Shown here in pieces: positions 17,873 to 26,430 of a stretch of 64,000 bases of DNA. The notes under the pieces are model-generated. The model ran no database searches. It was not told where the DNA came from and saw only the letters and a list, made by a program, of their open reading frames with translations. Position 1 is the stretch's first letter; each line of letters starts with the position of its first letter. Source of the stretch: Candidatus Ulvibacter alkanivorans. GTDB lineage: Bacteria; Bacteroidota; Bacteroidia; Flavobacteriales; Flavobacteriaceae. Both the position numbers and the translations under genes were made by a program. The stretch is from assembly GCF_003333325.1 (NCBI RefSeq), contig NZ_QOLC01000089.1, positions 154,741-218,740 of the forward strand, read 5' to 3'.

Positions 17873-17992
17873 TTTGTACCTTTCAAACGTCAAAAAAGGT
17901 TAATTTTAGCCGATTTTTGATTAAAATTTAGTATTTTTCGTTCCTTTTAGAGGATTTTATTCCTCTTACTGGAGAATTCTTAAATTCAATCT

Positions 17993-18991
17993 ATGAGTAC
18001 TATCACAGCAGCTATTACCGCTGTAGGGGGCTATGTTCCAGACTACGTATTAACAAACGAGATCTTGGAAACGATGATGGATACCAGTGACGAATGGATT
18101 ACCACACGCACCGGTATCAAAGAGCGACGAATCTTAAAAGATTCCGATAAAGGCACCTCTTACCTCGCGATTAAAGCTGCCGAAGATTTACTTAAAAAAA
18201 GCAATACCGACCCTAAGGATATCGATATGGTGATCATGGCAACCGCCACACCCGATATGCCGGTCGCAGCCACAGGCGTTTACGTAGCCACCCAAATTGG
18301 AGCCGTAAACGCTTTTTCATTTGATCTAGTCGCAGCCTGCTCTAGTTTTCTCTTCGGAATGTCTACAGCTGCTAAGTATATTGAATCCGGAAAATATAAA
18401 AAAGTACTTTTATTAGGAGCAGATAAAATGTCTTCCATAATCGATTATGAAGATCGTACCACTTGTATCATCTTTGGAGATGGTGGTGGTGCGGTGCTTT
18501 TCGAACCAAATACCGAAGGTTATGGGGTTCAGGATGAATATCTTCGTACCGACGGTATAGGAAGACCACATCTTAAGATCGATGCCGGAGGCTCCCTTTT
18601 ACCGGCTTCAGCCGAAACGGTGGCTAACAAACAACACTATGTCTTTCAGGATGGTAAAACGGTTTTTAAATTTGCCGTTTCTAATATGGCCGATGTATGT
18701 GAGCGTGTACTTAACCGAAACGATATAAAGGGAGATGATGTACAATGGCTGGTACCACACCAAGCCAATAAACGCATTATCGACGCAGCAGCCAAACGCA
18801 TGAACCTTCCGAAGGAAAAAGTAATGATGAATATTCACAAATACGGAAACACAACGTCTGCTACCTTACCATTATGCCTTTACGATTACGAATCACAATT
18901 AAAAAAAGGCGATAAACTGGTATTCGCTGCCTTTGGTGGCGGATTTACATGGGGGGCAGTGTACCTTACATGGGCATACGATCCAAAATAA
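17993..18991 (+). CDS. fabH: Beta-ketoacyl-ACP synthase III
   Basis: Condenses an acyl-CoA primer with malonyl-ACP to start fatty acid synthesis; in this group it is likely to use branched primers. The catalytic triad is visible as Cys116 in VAACSSFLFG, His in WLVPHQANKRI and Asn in HKYGNTTSAT. The C-terminal FAAFGGGFTWGA is also typical. The 332 residues match the family. It leads a fabH-accB-accC cluster in which the first two steps of lipid synthesis are encoded together (31 and 76 nt gaps). Confidence 0.96.
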   Translation: MSTITAAITAVGGYVPDYVLTNEILETMMDTSDEWITTRTGIKERRILKDSDKGTSYLAIKAAEDLLKKSNTDPKDIDMVIMATATPDMPVAATGVYVATQIGAVNAFSFDLVAACSSFLFGMSTAAKYIESGKYKKVLLLGADKMSSIIDYEDRTTCIIFGDGGGAVLFEPNTEGYGVQDEYLRTDGIGRPHLKIDAGGSLLPASAETVANKQHYVFQDGKTVFKFAVSNMADVCERVLNRNDIKGDDVQWLVPHQANKRIIDAAAKRMNLPKEKVMMNIHKYGNTTSATLPLCLYDYESQLKKGDKLVFAAFGGGFTWGAVYLTWAYDPK

Positions 18992-19022
18992 AATCTAACA
19001 TCGACGATTTAAACCAAAAAAT

Positions 19023-19514
19023 ATGGAACTAAAGGAAATTCAAAATCTTATAAAATTTGTGGCTAAGTCCGGCGCAAGTGAAGTAAAATTAGAAATGGAC
19101 GATATCAAAATTACCATTAGAACGGGTAGTGATGATAGTAAAGGAGAAACAACGTATATTCAGCAGATCCCTGCCATGGCCCAACAGCCGCAACAACAGG
19201 CTGCACCACCAGCTCCTGCACAGTCACCTGCAACCACGACCGAAGCACCTGCAGCGGCCGAGGAAGATTCAAAATATATTACGATTAAATCTCCAATCAT
19301 TGGTACTTTTTATCGTAAGCCATCACCGGACAAACCACCATTTGTAGAAGTGGGAGCAACGGTTGGCACCGGCGATGTACTTTGTGTGATCGAGGCCATG
19401 AAACTATTTAATGAGATCGAAAGTGAAGTCTCAGGAAAAATTGTAAAAGTATTGGTTGACGATTCTTCTCCGGTAGAATTCGACCAGCCTCTATTCCTGG
19501 TAGACCCATCTTAA
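19023..19514 (+). CDS. accB: Biotin carboxyl carrier protein of acetyl-CoA carboxylase
   Basis: Carries the biotin group between biotin carboxylase and carboxyltransferase. The N-terminal 50 residues are the oligomerisation region. A flexible Gln/Pro/Ala linker covers about residues 54-80. The biotinyl domain runs from about 86 to the end, with biotin-attachment Lys127 in the motif EAMKL. Total length 163 residues, normal. It lies between fabH and accC on the same strand. Confidence 0.96.
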   Translation: MELKEIQNLIKFVAKSGASEVKLEMDDIKITIRTGSDDSKGETTYIQQIPAMAQQPQQQAAPPAPAQSPATTTEAPAAAEEDSKYITIKSPIIGTFYRKPSPDKPPFVEVGATVGTGDVLCVIEAMKLFNEIESEVSGKIVKVLVDDSSPVEFDQPLFLVDPS

Positions 19515-19590
19515 TAAGTCAAATCCCAGATCCCAAGTTCAACTCCCTTTTTGTGGAGTTCGATCGTTGTGATTTGAAATTTCAGAAAGC

Positions 19591-20943
19591 ATGTTTAAAA
19601 AGATACTAATAGCCAATAGGGGAGAGATCGCATTGCGCATCATTCGAACCTGTAAAGAAATGGGGATCAAAACCGTGGCGGTGTACTCTAAAGCCGATGA
19701 AGAAAGCTTGCATGTACGTTTCGCCGATGAAGCGGTATGTATTGGACCGGCCCCAAGTAGCGATAGCTACTTGAAAATTTCGAATATTATTGCCGCCGCA
19801 GAAATTACAAATGCCGATGCAATACACCCGGGATACGGTTTTCTATCCGAAAATGCCCGATTTTCAAAAATTTGTGACGAACACAATGTAAAATTTATTG
19901 GAGCATCCCCCGATATGATCGAACGTATGGGAGATAAGGCTACGGCCAAAGCGACCATGAAAGCAGCTGGTGTTCCATGTATTCCAGGAAGTGACGGAAT
20001 CTTAGAAGATTTCGAAGAATGTGAAAAGGTGGCTAAAGAGGCCGGATACCCGGTGATGCTCAAAGCTACCGCCGGTGGTGGTGGAAAAGGAATGCGAGCA
20101 GTTTGGAAAAAGGAAGACCTTAAAAAAGCTTGGGATAGCGCTCGTCAAGAAGCAAAATCGGCTTTTGGAAATGATGGAATGTACCTCGAAAAACTAATCG
20201 AAGAACCAAGGCATATCGAGATTCAAATAGTAGGAGACAGCACAGGCAAAGCGTGTCATCTTAGTGAAAGGGATTGCTCGATTCAACGAAGACACCAAAA
20301 ACTGACCGAGGAAACTCCGAGTCCGTTTATGACGAAAAAGCTTCGTGAAGATATGGGTAAAGCCGCAGTTAAAGCTGCCGAATACATAAAATATGAAGGT
20401 GCAGGAACCGTTGAATTCTTGGTAGATAAGCACCGTAATTTCTATTTTATGGAAATGAACACACGGATACAGGTAGAGCACCCAATCACCGAACAAGTGA
20501 TCGATTTTGACCTTATTCGTGAACAGATATTGGTCGCAGCAGGTGTACCGATCTCCGGTAAGAACTATCTGCCTAAATTGCACTCTATTGAATGTAGAAT
20601 CAATGCAGAGGATCCGTACAACGGATTTAGACCCTCGCCGGGAAAGATAACAACATTACATGCGCCCGGAGGTCATGGGGTACGATTAGACACGCATGTG
20701 TATGCGGGATATACGATTCCGCCAAATTACGACTCGATGATCGCGAAGCTAATTACTACCGCTCAAACACGAGAGGAAGCTATTAGTAAAATGAAGCGCG
20801 CTCTAGATGAGTTTGTTATAGAAGGAATAAAAACCACAATTCCATTCCATCGCCAATTGATGGATCACCCGGACTATGTGGCAGGTAAATATACAACGGC
20901 CTTTATGAACGATTGGCAAATGGAAGAGCCGGAAGAAGAATAG
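19591..20943 (+). CDS. accC: Biotin carboxylase subunit of acetyl-CoA carboxylase
   Basis: ATP-dependent carboxylation of the biotin on AccB. The product has 450 residues in three parts. The N-terminal domain opens [16 protein letters not shown]. The ATP-grasp domain has the glycine-rich loop [12 protein letters not shown] and the metal-binding [13 protein letters not shown]. The C-terminal domain follows the [17 protein letters not shown] motif. All catalytic motifs are intact. The cluster ends with the hairpin terminator just downstream. Confidence 0.97.
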   Translation: MFKKILIANRGEIALRIIRTCKEMGIKTVAVYSKADEESLHVRFADEAVCIGPAPSSDSYLKISNIIAAAEITNADAIHPGYGFLSENARFSKICDEHNVKFIGASPDMIERMGDKATAKATMKAAGVPCIPGSDGILEDFEECEKVAKEAGYPVMLKATAGGGGKGMRAVWKKEDLKKAWDSARQEAKSAFGNDGMYLEKLIEEPRHIEIQIVGDSTGKACHLSERDCSIQRRHQKLTEETPSPFMTKKLREDMGKAAVKAAEYIKYEGAGTVEFLVDKHRNFYFMEMNTRIQVEHPITEQVIDFDLIREQILVAAGVPISGKNYLPKLHSIECRINAEDPYNGFRPSPGKITTLHAPGGHGVRLDTHVYAGYTIPPNYDSMIAKLITTAQTREEAISKMKRALDEFVIEGIKTTIPFHRQLMDHPDYVAGKYTTAFMNDWQMEEPEEE

Positions 20944-20966
20944 TATATTCTAATTCATACAATTAC

Positions 20967-21010
20967 AAGCACCATTTTCCTTGAATAGTAAGGATTTTGG
21001 TGCTTTTTTG
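20967..21010 (+). terminator. Intrinsic terminator after accC
   Basis: AAGCACCA and TGGTGCTT form the base of a long stem extended by TTTTCCTT/AAGGA pairings, followed by TTTTTTG. It closes the fabH-accB-accC transcript. Confidence 0.85.
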
Positions 21011-21051
21011 ATGCTTTTTACCCCATTTTAACCTAAAAACTGAAAAATTAC

Positions 21052-22212
21052 ATGCATAATCTGTCTTTTTGGGAACAGCAAACTTGGTGTAACGATATTG
21101 ACTTTGCGATCATTGGCAGCGGAATCGTTGGCCTAAGCTGTGCATTGCAGTTACGAGAACGATTCCCTCAGGCTAAGATAATGGTGTTCGAACGCGGCAT
21201 ATTACCCAGCGGTGCAAGCACTAAGAATGCCGGTTTTGCTTGCTTCGGAAGCGTTTCTGAAATTCTTGACGATCTTAATACACATTCCGAAGAAGAGGTG
21301 ATACAGCTCATAAGATCACGACGTAAAGGCTTAGAGCTGCTTCGGAAACAGTTAGGTGATACAAATATAGATTACAAACAATTTGGCGGCTATGAACTAT
21401 TTTCACTGAAGGATGCTAGGTTGTATGAAAAGTGCACCTCTCAAGTTCCTTATGTCAATAAATTAGTAAATGAAGCGTTTTTTGCTAAAAATGATGCATT
21501 TTCTATCAAAAATGATTCATTTTCGTTCAAAAACATACAAAAACAAGTAATTTTCAACCAATTTGAAGGGCAGATCGATACCGGAAAGATGATGCAAGGG
21601 CTTATTAAAAAAGCTTCAGAAAAGGGCATTTTTATACTAAATGGAGTAGAAATTGCCTCTTTTTTGGCAAAAAATGATAAAATTTCACTTTTTTTTGATA
21701 AATCTAATGCTACAAGTGAAATTGACAACACATATTCCAACGAGGAAGTTTCAGTAAAAAAACTATTTATTGCCACAAATGGTTTTGCAAAGCAATTTCT
21801 GGAGGAAGATATACAGCCGGCGCGTGCTCAAGTTGTTGTCACTAAGCCCATTCCTAATCTTAAGATTAAAGGAACCTTCCACTTAGAAAAAGGCTACTAT
21901 TACTTTAGAAACATCAATAATCGCATCTTGTTTGGGGGAGGAAGAAATCTCGACTTCGAAACAGAGAATACCTCGAACTTCGGACTTACAAAAGTGATTC
22001 AAGACCAATTGGAAACGATCTTAAAAACAACAATCCTACCCGAAATACCGTTTGAAATAGACACGCGCTGGAGTGGTATCATGGGTGTAGGCTCTCAAAA
22101 AAAAGCAATCGTAAAGACCATAGCACCTAACGTACATTGTGGCGTGCGATTAGGTGGTATGGGTATAGCAATCGGGAGTACGATCGGTAAAGAACTCGCA
22201 AACAAAGCATAA
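21052..22212 (+). CDS. NAD(P)/FAD-dependent oxidoreductase (DAO family)
   Basis: A flavoenzyme of the D-amino acid oxidase/GlyOx superfamily. Residues about 17-45 form the FAD Rossmann motif FAIIGSGIVGLSCALQL followed by VFERG. GASTKNAGFACFGS is the typical substrate/flavin loop, and the C-terminal GVRLGGMGIAIGS closes the FAD site. The substrate is not predictable. An odd AT-rich stretch near residue 145 holds a 7-residue tandem repeat (KNDAFSI, KNDSFSF) made by a 21-nt DNA repeat. The stop is one base before mtgA, so the genes are co-transcribed. Confidence 0.85.
   Translation: MHNLSFWEQQTWCNDIDFAIIGSGIVGLSCALQLRERFPQAKIMVFERGILPSGASTKNAGFACFGSVSEILDDLNTHSEEEVIQLIRSRRKGLELLRKQLGDTNIDYKQFGGYELFSLKDARLYEKCTSQVPYVNKLVNEAFFAKNDAFSIKNDSFSFKNIQKQVIFNQFEGQIDTGKMMQGLIKKASEKGIFILNGVEIASFLAKNDKISLFFDKSNATSEIDNTYSNEEVSVKKLFIATNGFAKQFLEEDIQPARAQVVVTKPIPNLKIKGTFHLEKGYYYFRNINNRILFGGGRNLDFETENTSNFGLTKVIQDQLETILKTTILPEIPFEIDTRWSGIMGVGSQKKAIVKTIAPNVHCGVRLGGMGIAIGSTIGKELANKA
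21488..21536 (+). repeat. 21-bp tandem repeat inside the FAD oxidoreductase gene
   Basis: Two full units start at 21488 and 21509, followed by a degenerate third unit from 21530. Each full unit contains the inverted repeat AAAATG-AT(G/T)-CATTTT. The period is 7 codons, so the frame is kept. Confidence 0.75.
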
Positions 22213-22213
22213 T

Positions 22214-22900
22214 ATGAAGCGATTATTTCGTTTTTTATTCAAATTTATACTTGGTTTTGTGCTTTTTAGCATTCTTTGGGTATTGCTCTATACTTTTGTG
22301 AAAGTACCTTATACACCATTAATGGCTATCCGGTCGATACAGTCAGAGGGAGCCATAGAAAGACATCACGAGTGGAAGTCTATTGCCAATATTTCTCCGG
22401 AATTACAATTGGCAGTCATCTGTGCTGAGGATCAAAATTTCTTAAAACACAACGGTTTTGACCTAAAATCGATCGAAAAAGCATATAAAAGCAATAAAAA
22501 AGGGGAAAAATTAAGAGGAGGCAGCACCATTTCACAACAAACCGCTAAGAATGTATTTTTATGGCCGGCGCGAAGTTGGTTACGTAAAGGCCTTGAAACA
22601 TGGTTTACATTCCTCATCGAAACTATGTGGTCTAAAGAGCGGATTTTAGAAGTGTATCTCAACAGTATAGAGATGGGGAATGGGATATATGGGGCAGAAG
22701 CTGCGGCAACTTATTGGTTTAATAGCACGGCCAAACAGCTAAACCGAAAACAGGCAGCTGCCATAGCAGCCATCTTGCCCAACCCAAGATCGTATAGGGC
22801 ACAGCCGTGGTCAACCTACATCGAAAAAAGAACAAATTGGATCGTACAACAAATGCGTAATTACGGTACATTTGTTCTTCAAATAGATCCAAGCGAGTGA
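22214..22900 (+). CDS. mtgA: Monofunctional biosynthetic peptidoglycan transglycosylase
   Basis: Polymerises lipid II glycan strands at the inner membrane (GT51 family). One N-terminal transmembrane helix (FRFLFKFILGFVLFSILWVL) anchors it. The catalytic Glu72 is in CAEDQNFLKH. The other GT51 motifs follow in order: GGSTISQQTAKN, KERILEVYLNSIEMGNGIYG with the second Glu, and AAAIAAILPNPRSY. There is no transpeptidase domain; 228 residues is normal for MtgA. It overlaps the next gene by 4 nt (GTGA). Confidence 0.95.
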   Translation: MKRLFRFLFKFILGFVLFSILWVLLYTFVKVPYTPLMAIRSIQSEGAIERHHEWKSIANISPELQLAVICAEDQNFLKHNGFDLKSIEKAYKSNKKGEKLRGGSTISQQTAKNVFLWPARSWLRKGLETWFTFLIETMWSKERILEVYLNSIEMGNGIYGAEAAATYWFNSTAKQLNRKQAAAIAAILPNPRSYRAQPWSTYIEKRTNWIVQQMRNYGTFVLQIDPSE

Positions 22901-23355
22901 AAGGGCATAAAATTAAATCGGTTTTATTGGAACAGTGTTTTCAGGTCGTACAAAAGCGATACGGAAGAATAAAACAGACCATAGCCGACATTGAGACTTC
23001 GCTGCACGAAGAATCTAAGAGCAGTGCTGGTGATAAGCATGAAACGGCAAGAGCCATGCTTCAAATAGATCGTGAAAATGCAGGAAAACAATTGCAGGAG
23101 ATCGAGAAAGTACAACAGTTGCTCAAAAAGATCGATATTTCCTCTGAATCAAATTACGTGCGACTGGGTAGTCTTGTTTACACAGATAAGGCCGTTTATT
23201 TTATAGGTATTTCGATTGGAGATGTCGAGATAGACAACACCCATTACTTGTGTGTGGCTCTCAATTCACCTATTGGATTAGCGTTATCGGGAAAGAAAAA
23301 GGGCGATGTTTGTACCTTTAATGAAAAGCAGTTTACAATCTTACAAATAGCGTAA
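22897..23355 (+). CDS. GreA/GreB C-terminal-like domain protein with coiled coil
   Basis: The 152-residue protein has an N-terminal half (to about 90) that is charged, heptad-like helix, and a C-terminal half that ends with LNSPIGLALSGKKKGDVCTF. The SPIG-x-AL-x-GKK-x-GD pattern is the hallmark of the GreA/GreB C-terminal domain, an FKBP-like fold that docks on RNA polymerase. The helical half may mimic the Gre coiled coil, but the acidic tip of Gre factors is not evident. I would call it a putative RNA polymerase-binding protein. Start is GTG, overlapping the mtgA stop. Confidence 0.7.
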   Translation: MKGHKIKSVLLEQCFQVVQKRYGRIKQTIADIETSLHEESKSSAGDKHETARAMLQIDRENAGKQLQEIEKVQQLLKKIDISSESNYVRLGSLVYTDKAVYFIGISIGDVEIDNTHYLCVALNSPIGLALSGKKKGDVCTFNEKQFTILQIA

Positions 23356-23829
23356 TTAGAGCCAATTCGGCTCTTTTATTGTCGCATTCCAAATAGGGAC
23401 TTCCAAGATTGTAGCAATATGCCTTGCGATTTCTAGGGTGTTTTCTTTTTCTTCGGATTCATACACATCTAAATGTTTGTTCCGTTCATAAAATAGATTG
23501 ATACGATATACTGTGGTTCCTAAATGGGCTTCTGCGGTGATCACCCTAGCTCTAGTTTTTCTTGTGGTTTTAAAAATCGACACATATTCTATAGGAGGCA
23601 GCTTCTTCCATGTTCCAAAATTTACTGCGAAAATAGAATATACGTTGCGATAACGTTTGCTTTCAAGTTCCATTTCAATGCCTTCTCGCAACCCCAGCTT
23701 TAATGCAGCTGCCAAAAGGATAAGTCCGTAATAACTGCCCTCAAAAAACAAGTAGACCGATAAAAAAGCGAGTACGATCGCAAAGAAGATCTTTATTTGA
23801 GGAACAGGTTGTAAGTGTCGTAAGGTCAT
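23356..23829 (-). CDS. Small membrane protein of unknown function
   Basis: I do not recognise a family. The 157 residues contain two adjacent hydrophobic helices near the N-terminus (IKIFFAIVLAFLSVYLFFEG and YGLILLAAALKLGL). A cytosolic beta-rich domain of about 110 residues follows, with KTRARVITAEAHLGTTVYRI. The arrangement resembles bacterial PH-like two-helix proteins, though this is only a structural impression. The ATG overlaps the stop of the DUF421 gene upstream by 4 nt (ATGA), so the two act from one transcript. Its stop abuts the stop of the opposite Gre-like gene with no gap. Confidence 0.75.
   Translation of the reverse strand: MTLRHLQPVPQIKIFFAIVLAFLSVYLFFEGSYYGLILLAAALKLGLREGIEMELESKRYRNVYSIFAVNFGTWKKLPPIEYVSIFKTTRKTRARVITAEAHLGTTVYRINLFYERNKHLDVYESEEKENTLEIARHIATILEVPIWNATIKEPNWL
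23358..23380 (+). terminator. Terminator of the FAD oxidoreductase-mtgA-Gre-like operon
   Basis: AGAGCC (23358-23363) and GGCTCT (23369-23374) with a 5-nt loop, then TTTTATT. It begins 3 nt after the plus-strand stop and lies inside the last codons of the opposite gene. Confidence 0.6.
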
Positions 23830-24365
23830 TTGCTTTGTATAATCACATCTTCCATAATAAATGAATCTACTTGAAAGTTTTCTTCAGTATGCAAAACACT
23901 TACATCTCCGGTAGTTTCCAGGACCACAGCTTTCACTTCACTCAAGCGAAGTACGTTCGCCTCTCTCAATTTACCTCGCAATTCATCTTTAGAGACCTTA
24001 CAAGCCGCAATGTTTTCTTCGAGGAATTTGCCATCTCGCATTAACAAAACAGGTGAATTGTCAAGCGTGTTCTGTGCGGCATCACTCTTAAATTGCGCTA
24101 AAGAAATTAAATAGTTCATTAAATACAATAATCCAATCGTGATTGCTCCAATGGCTAATTTCGGGTTTCCGGTTCCAATACTCATCGCAAATAAGTTACC
24201 TATGGCAATGGTATTAATAAAATCGAAACCTGTCATTTTACTAAAACTTTTTAAACCGAAGATGCGCGTATAAACAATAAGCGCAAGATAGATTACTAGT
24301 GTACCAATAAATACCGACGCCAAGGTCGGCATGTCTAAGTCTTTAAAAAAATATTCCCAGTTCAT
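23826..24365 (-). CDS. DUF421 (YetF-type) membrane protein
   Basis: A member of the YetF/YcaP (DUF421) family. Three N-terminal helices include SVFIGTLVIYLALIVYTRI and the conserved motif FSKMTGFDFINTIAIGNL (the usual K-x-T-x-FDF/ D-x-V-x-x-I-x-IG pattern). A cytosolic domain follows, with VLLMRDGKFLEENI and LREANVLRLSEVKAVVLET. The role of the family is unclear; Bacillus members are linked to spore germination and stress. The 179-residue length fits the shorter form. Downstream it overlaps the small membrane protein gene by 4 nt. Confidence 0.85.
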   Translation of the reverse strand: MNWEYFFKDLDMPTLASVFIGTLVIYLALIVYTRIFGLKSFSKMTGFDFINTIAIGNLFAMSIGTGNPKLAIGAITIGLLYLMNYLISLAQFKSDAAQNTLDNSPVLLMRDGKFLEENIAACKVSKDELRGKLREANVLRLSEVKAVVLETTGDVSVLHTEENFQVDSFIMEDVIIQSK

Positions 24366-24524
24366 GATGTGATGTTTAAGAAGCGAATTCTTAAAGATAG
24401 CTTTAAAGCCATTTGATTTTCGTTAATCTTTTCAGAAAAAACCCAATTAGAACGCGCTATATTATTTCTGAAGCCTAACAAGTACTAACTTTAGAAGACA
24501 CAAATAAATTAAAAAAAAACTGTA

Positions 24525-25523
24525 ATGAACAACTATATCGTACTAAAGAACAGACCCTCCGGGCGTCCAAAAGAAAGTGATTTTGAATTTAAGGAAGAGG
24601 AGCGTCCATCTCCAAAAGATGGAGAACTATTACTTAAGACCAAATATGTCTCTGTAGATCCTTATCTGCGCGGAAGAATGCGAGACGAAAAATCGTATAT
24701 CGAACCCTTTAAGCTTAACGAACCCATTGAGTCTGGAATTATTGCGGAAGTCATCGAATCTAAGCATGATGATTTTGAAGTTGGCGATTATGTGAATGGC
24801 ATGTTGAAATGGAAGAAATTTCAGCTTTCGAAAGGTGAAGGCTTGAACAAGGTAGATGGAAATAAAGCGCCTTTAAGTGCTTACTTGGGTGTATTAGGCT
24901 TAACAGGTATCACAGCGTATTTAGGGTTGGATAAAATTGGCAACCCAAAGGAAGGAGAAACTATGTTAGTTTCAGGAGCCGCCGGTGCAGTAGGTTCTGT
25001 AGTGGGGCAGATAGGGAAAATAAAAGGGTGTCGGGTTGTTGGTATAGCAGGCAGCGACGAGAAGGTCAAGATGCTTCAAAAAGAATTCGGCTTTGATGCA
25101 GGCATCAACTATAAGACCACCGAAAACATGAAACAGGCCATTAAAGAATCCTGTCCCAATGGTGTCGATGTGTATTTTGATAATGTGGGTGGCGAGATCC
25201 TTGATGCTGCCATGGCGAATATCAATTCTAAAGGGCGCGTGGTAAACTGCGGCGCAATCTCATTGTACAACGAAACAGAAACACCAAAAGGTCCGCGTCA
25301 CGAAACAACCTTAATAAAGAAAAGTGTACGAATGCAAGGGTTTACAGTTCGAGATTATCAAGCTGATTTTCCTTCAGCCGTAGCTCAATTGGCAACATGG
25401 TTGGAAGAGGATAAGTTGACCTACGAAGAAACGATCGTTGAAGGATTCGATTCTATTCCGAAGGCATTTATCGCATTATTTGACGGAGAGAACAAAGGGA
25501 AAATGATCGTAAAAGTGTCTTAA
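24525..25523 (+). CDS. NADP-dependent medium-chain oxidoreductase (CurA/PTGR-like)
   Basis: A zinc-free MDR enzyme of the leukotriene B4 12-hydroxydehydrogenase/CurA group, which reduces activated C=C bonds of enones. Signatures are VSVDPYLRGRM near residue 42, GLTGITAYLGL, the nucleotide-binding loop SGAAGAVGSVVGQIGK at about 148-163, and VDVYFDNVGG. The 332 residues match the family. It is probably an NADPH-linked detoxification enzyme for reactive alkenals; the true substrate is unknown. An SDR-like gene follows after 89 nt. Confidence 0.88.
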   Translation: MNNYIVLKNRPSGRPKESDFEFKEEERPSPKDGELLLKTKYVSVDPYLRGRMRDEKSYIEPFKLNEPIESGIIAEVIESKHDDFEVGDYVNGMLKWKKFQLSKGEGLNKVDGNKAPLSAYLGVLGLTGITAYLGLDKIGNPKEGETMLVSGAAGAVGSVVGQIGKIKGCRVVGIAGSDEKVKMLQKEFGFDAGINYKTTENMKQAIKESCPNGVDVYFDNVGGEILDAAMANINSKGRVVNCGAISLYNETETPKGPRHETTLIKKSVRMQGFTVRDYQADFPSAVAQLATWLEEDKLTYEETIVEGFDSIPKAFIALFDGENKGKMIVKVS

Positions 25524-25612
25524 AAAACAACTTCCTTAAAAGCATATTAACGGAACCGTTAAAGACCGTTAATCTACTTTTGGTCGTTTGAAAAAATAAG
25601 TATATTACTTTT

Positions 25613-26251
25613 ATGGAAAGAGTATTAGTAGTAGGAGCCACGGGTACCACCGGAAAGAAAATCGTGGACATTTTAGATGAATATCGCAACTATATTCCGG
25701 TAGCAATGATTCGTCGAAAAGAACAAGCAACACAATTTGAAGAGAGAAATATCAACACGGTTTTGGCCGACTTGGAGAAAAATGTGAGCCATACGGTTAC
25801 CGGCATCGAAAAAGTAATTTTTGCAGCCGGTAGTGGTGGAGATACTTCAAAAGAAAAAACCTTGAGCGTGGATCAAGAAGGAGCCATAAAATTAATCGAT
25901 ATGGCGCAAGTTGCGGGGATTAAAAAATTTGTCATGTTAAGTGCTATGGGTGCAGATGAGCCCGAAAGCAATCAAGATATCAAACATTATCTTGAGGCGA
26001 AGCACAATGCCGATGAACACTTAAAAGCAAGTGGGATGCCCTACACTATTGTACGCCCCGGAGCCCTTACAAACGATAAAGGTACCGATGAGATCGAAGC
26101 TTCGAAAAAATTGGGTAAGAGCGGCGAGATAAGCAGAGAAGATGTTGCTAATACCTTGGTCGCTGTATTGAACGATACCACAGCGCAAAACAAAACTTTC
26201 GAAATATTAACCGGCGACACCGCCATAGAAGAGGCGGTGCAAGAGATATAA
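25613..26251 (+). CDS. NAD(P)H-binding SDR-family protein (atypical SDR)
   Basis: An atypical short-chain dehydrogenase of the NmrA/YwnB-like kind, 212 residues. The Rossmann loop VLVVGATGTTGKKIVDIL is at residues 4-21. The conserved GVEKVIFAAGSG-like and KKFVMLSAMGAD strands are present, and YTIVRPGALT marks the active-site region where a YxxxK pair is absent. Such proteins bind NAD(P) and act as reductases or redox sensors. It probably shares the transcript of the oxidoreductase gene upstream, but both could have promoters. A perfect inverted repeat follows its stop. Confidence 0.85.
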   Translation: MERVLVVGATGTTGKKIVDILDEYRNYIPVAMIRRKEQATQFEERNINTVLADLEKNVSHTVTGIEKVIFAAGSGGDTSKEKTLSVDQEGAIKLIDMAQVAGIKKFVMLSAMGADEPESNQDIKHYLEAKHNADEHLKASGMPYTIVRPGALTNDKGTDEIEASKKLGKSGEISREDVANTLVAVLNDTTAQNKTFEILTGDTAIEEAVQEI

Positions 26252-26288
26252 AGCGTTACTGCTTTGGCAAATAAGTTGCGGGAATTGG

Positions 26289-26314
26289 ATTGGAGTCTGT
26301 TTCTTGACTCCAAT
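26289..26314. repeat. Perfect inverted repeat between the SDR gene and the RDD-like remnant
   Basis: ATTGGAGTC (26289-26297) and GACTCCAAT (26306-26314) are separated by 8 nt. It may be a weak terminator for either strand; neither side has a clear T run. Confidence 0.5.
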
Positions 26315-26319
26315 ATATA

Positions 26320-26430
26320 TTAATGATCCACCAGCGTGTTCCTCAGGATTTTCATTTGAACGAGAACTTTACCGTCGATGATTACGGTTTTAATTCGGTC
26401 GGGTAATTCTGGATACGTTAGAGTTGTCAT
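26320..26430 (-). pseudogene. 36-codon ORF, likely N-terminal remnant of an RDD-family membrane protein
   Basis: The ATG overlaps the TGA of the ABC ATPase gene (ATGA), the arrangement of a real downstream gene. It encodes MTTLTYPELPDRIKTVIIDG and then KVLVQMKILRNTLVDH before a TAA. The YPEL-x-DRIK-x-x-x-ID pattern is like the start of flavobacterial RDD proteins, which continue with transmembrane helices that are missing here. I therefore read it as a truncated leftover rather than an intact gene. The family match rests on memory and a short segment, so it is tentative; an intact 36-residue peptide is the alternative. Confidence 0.4.
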
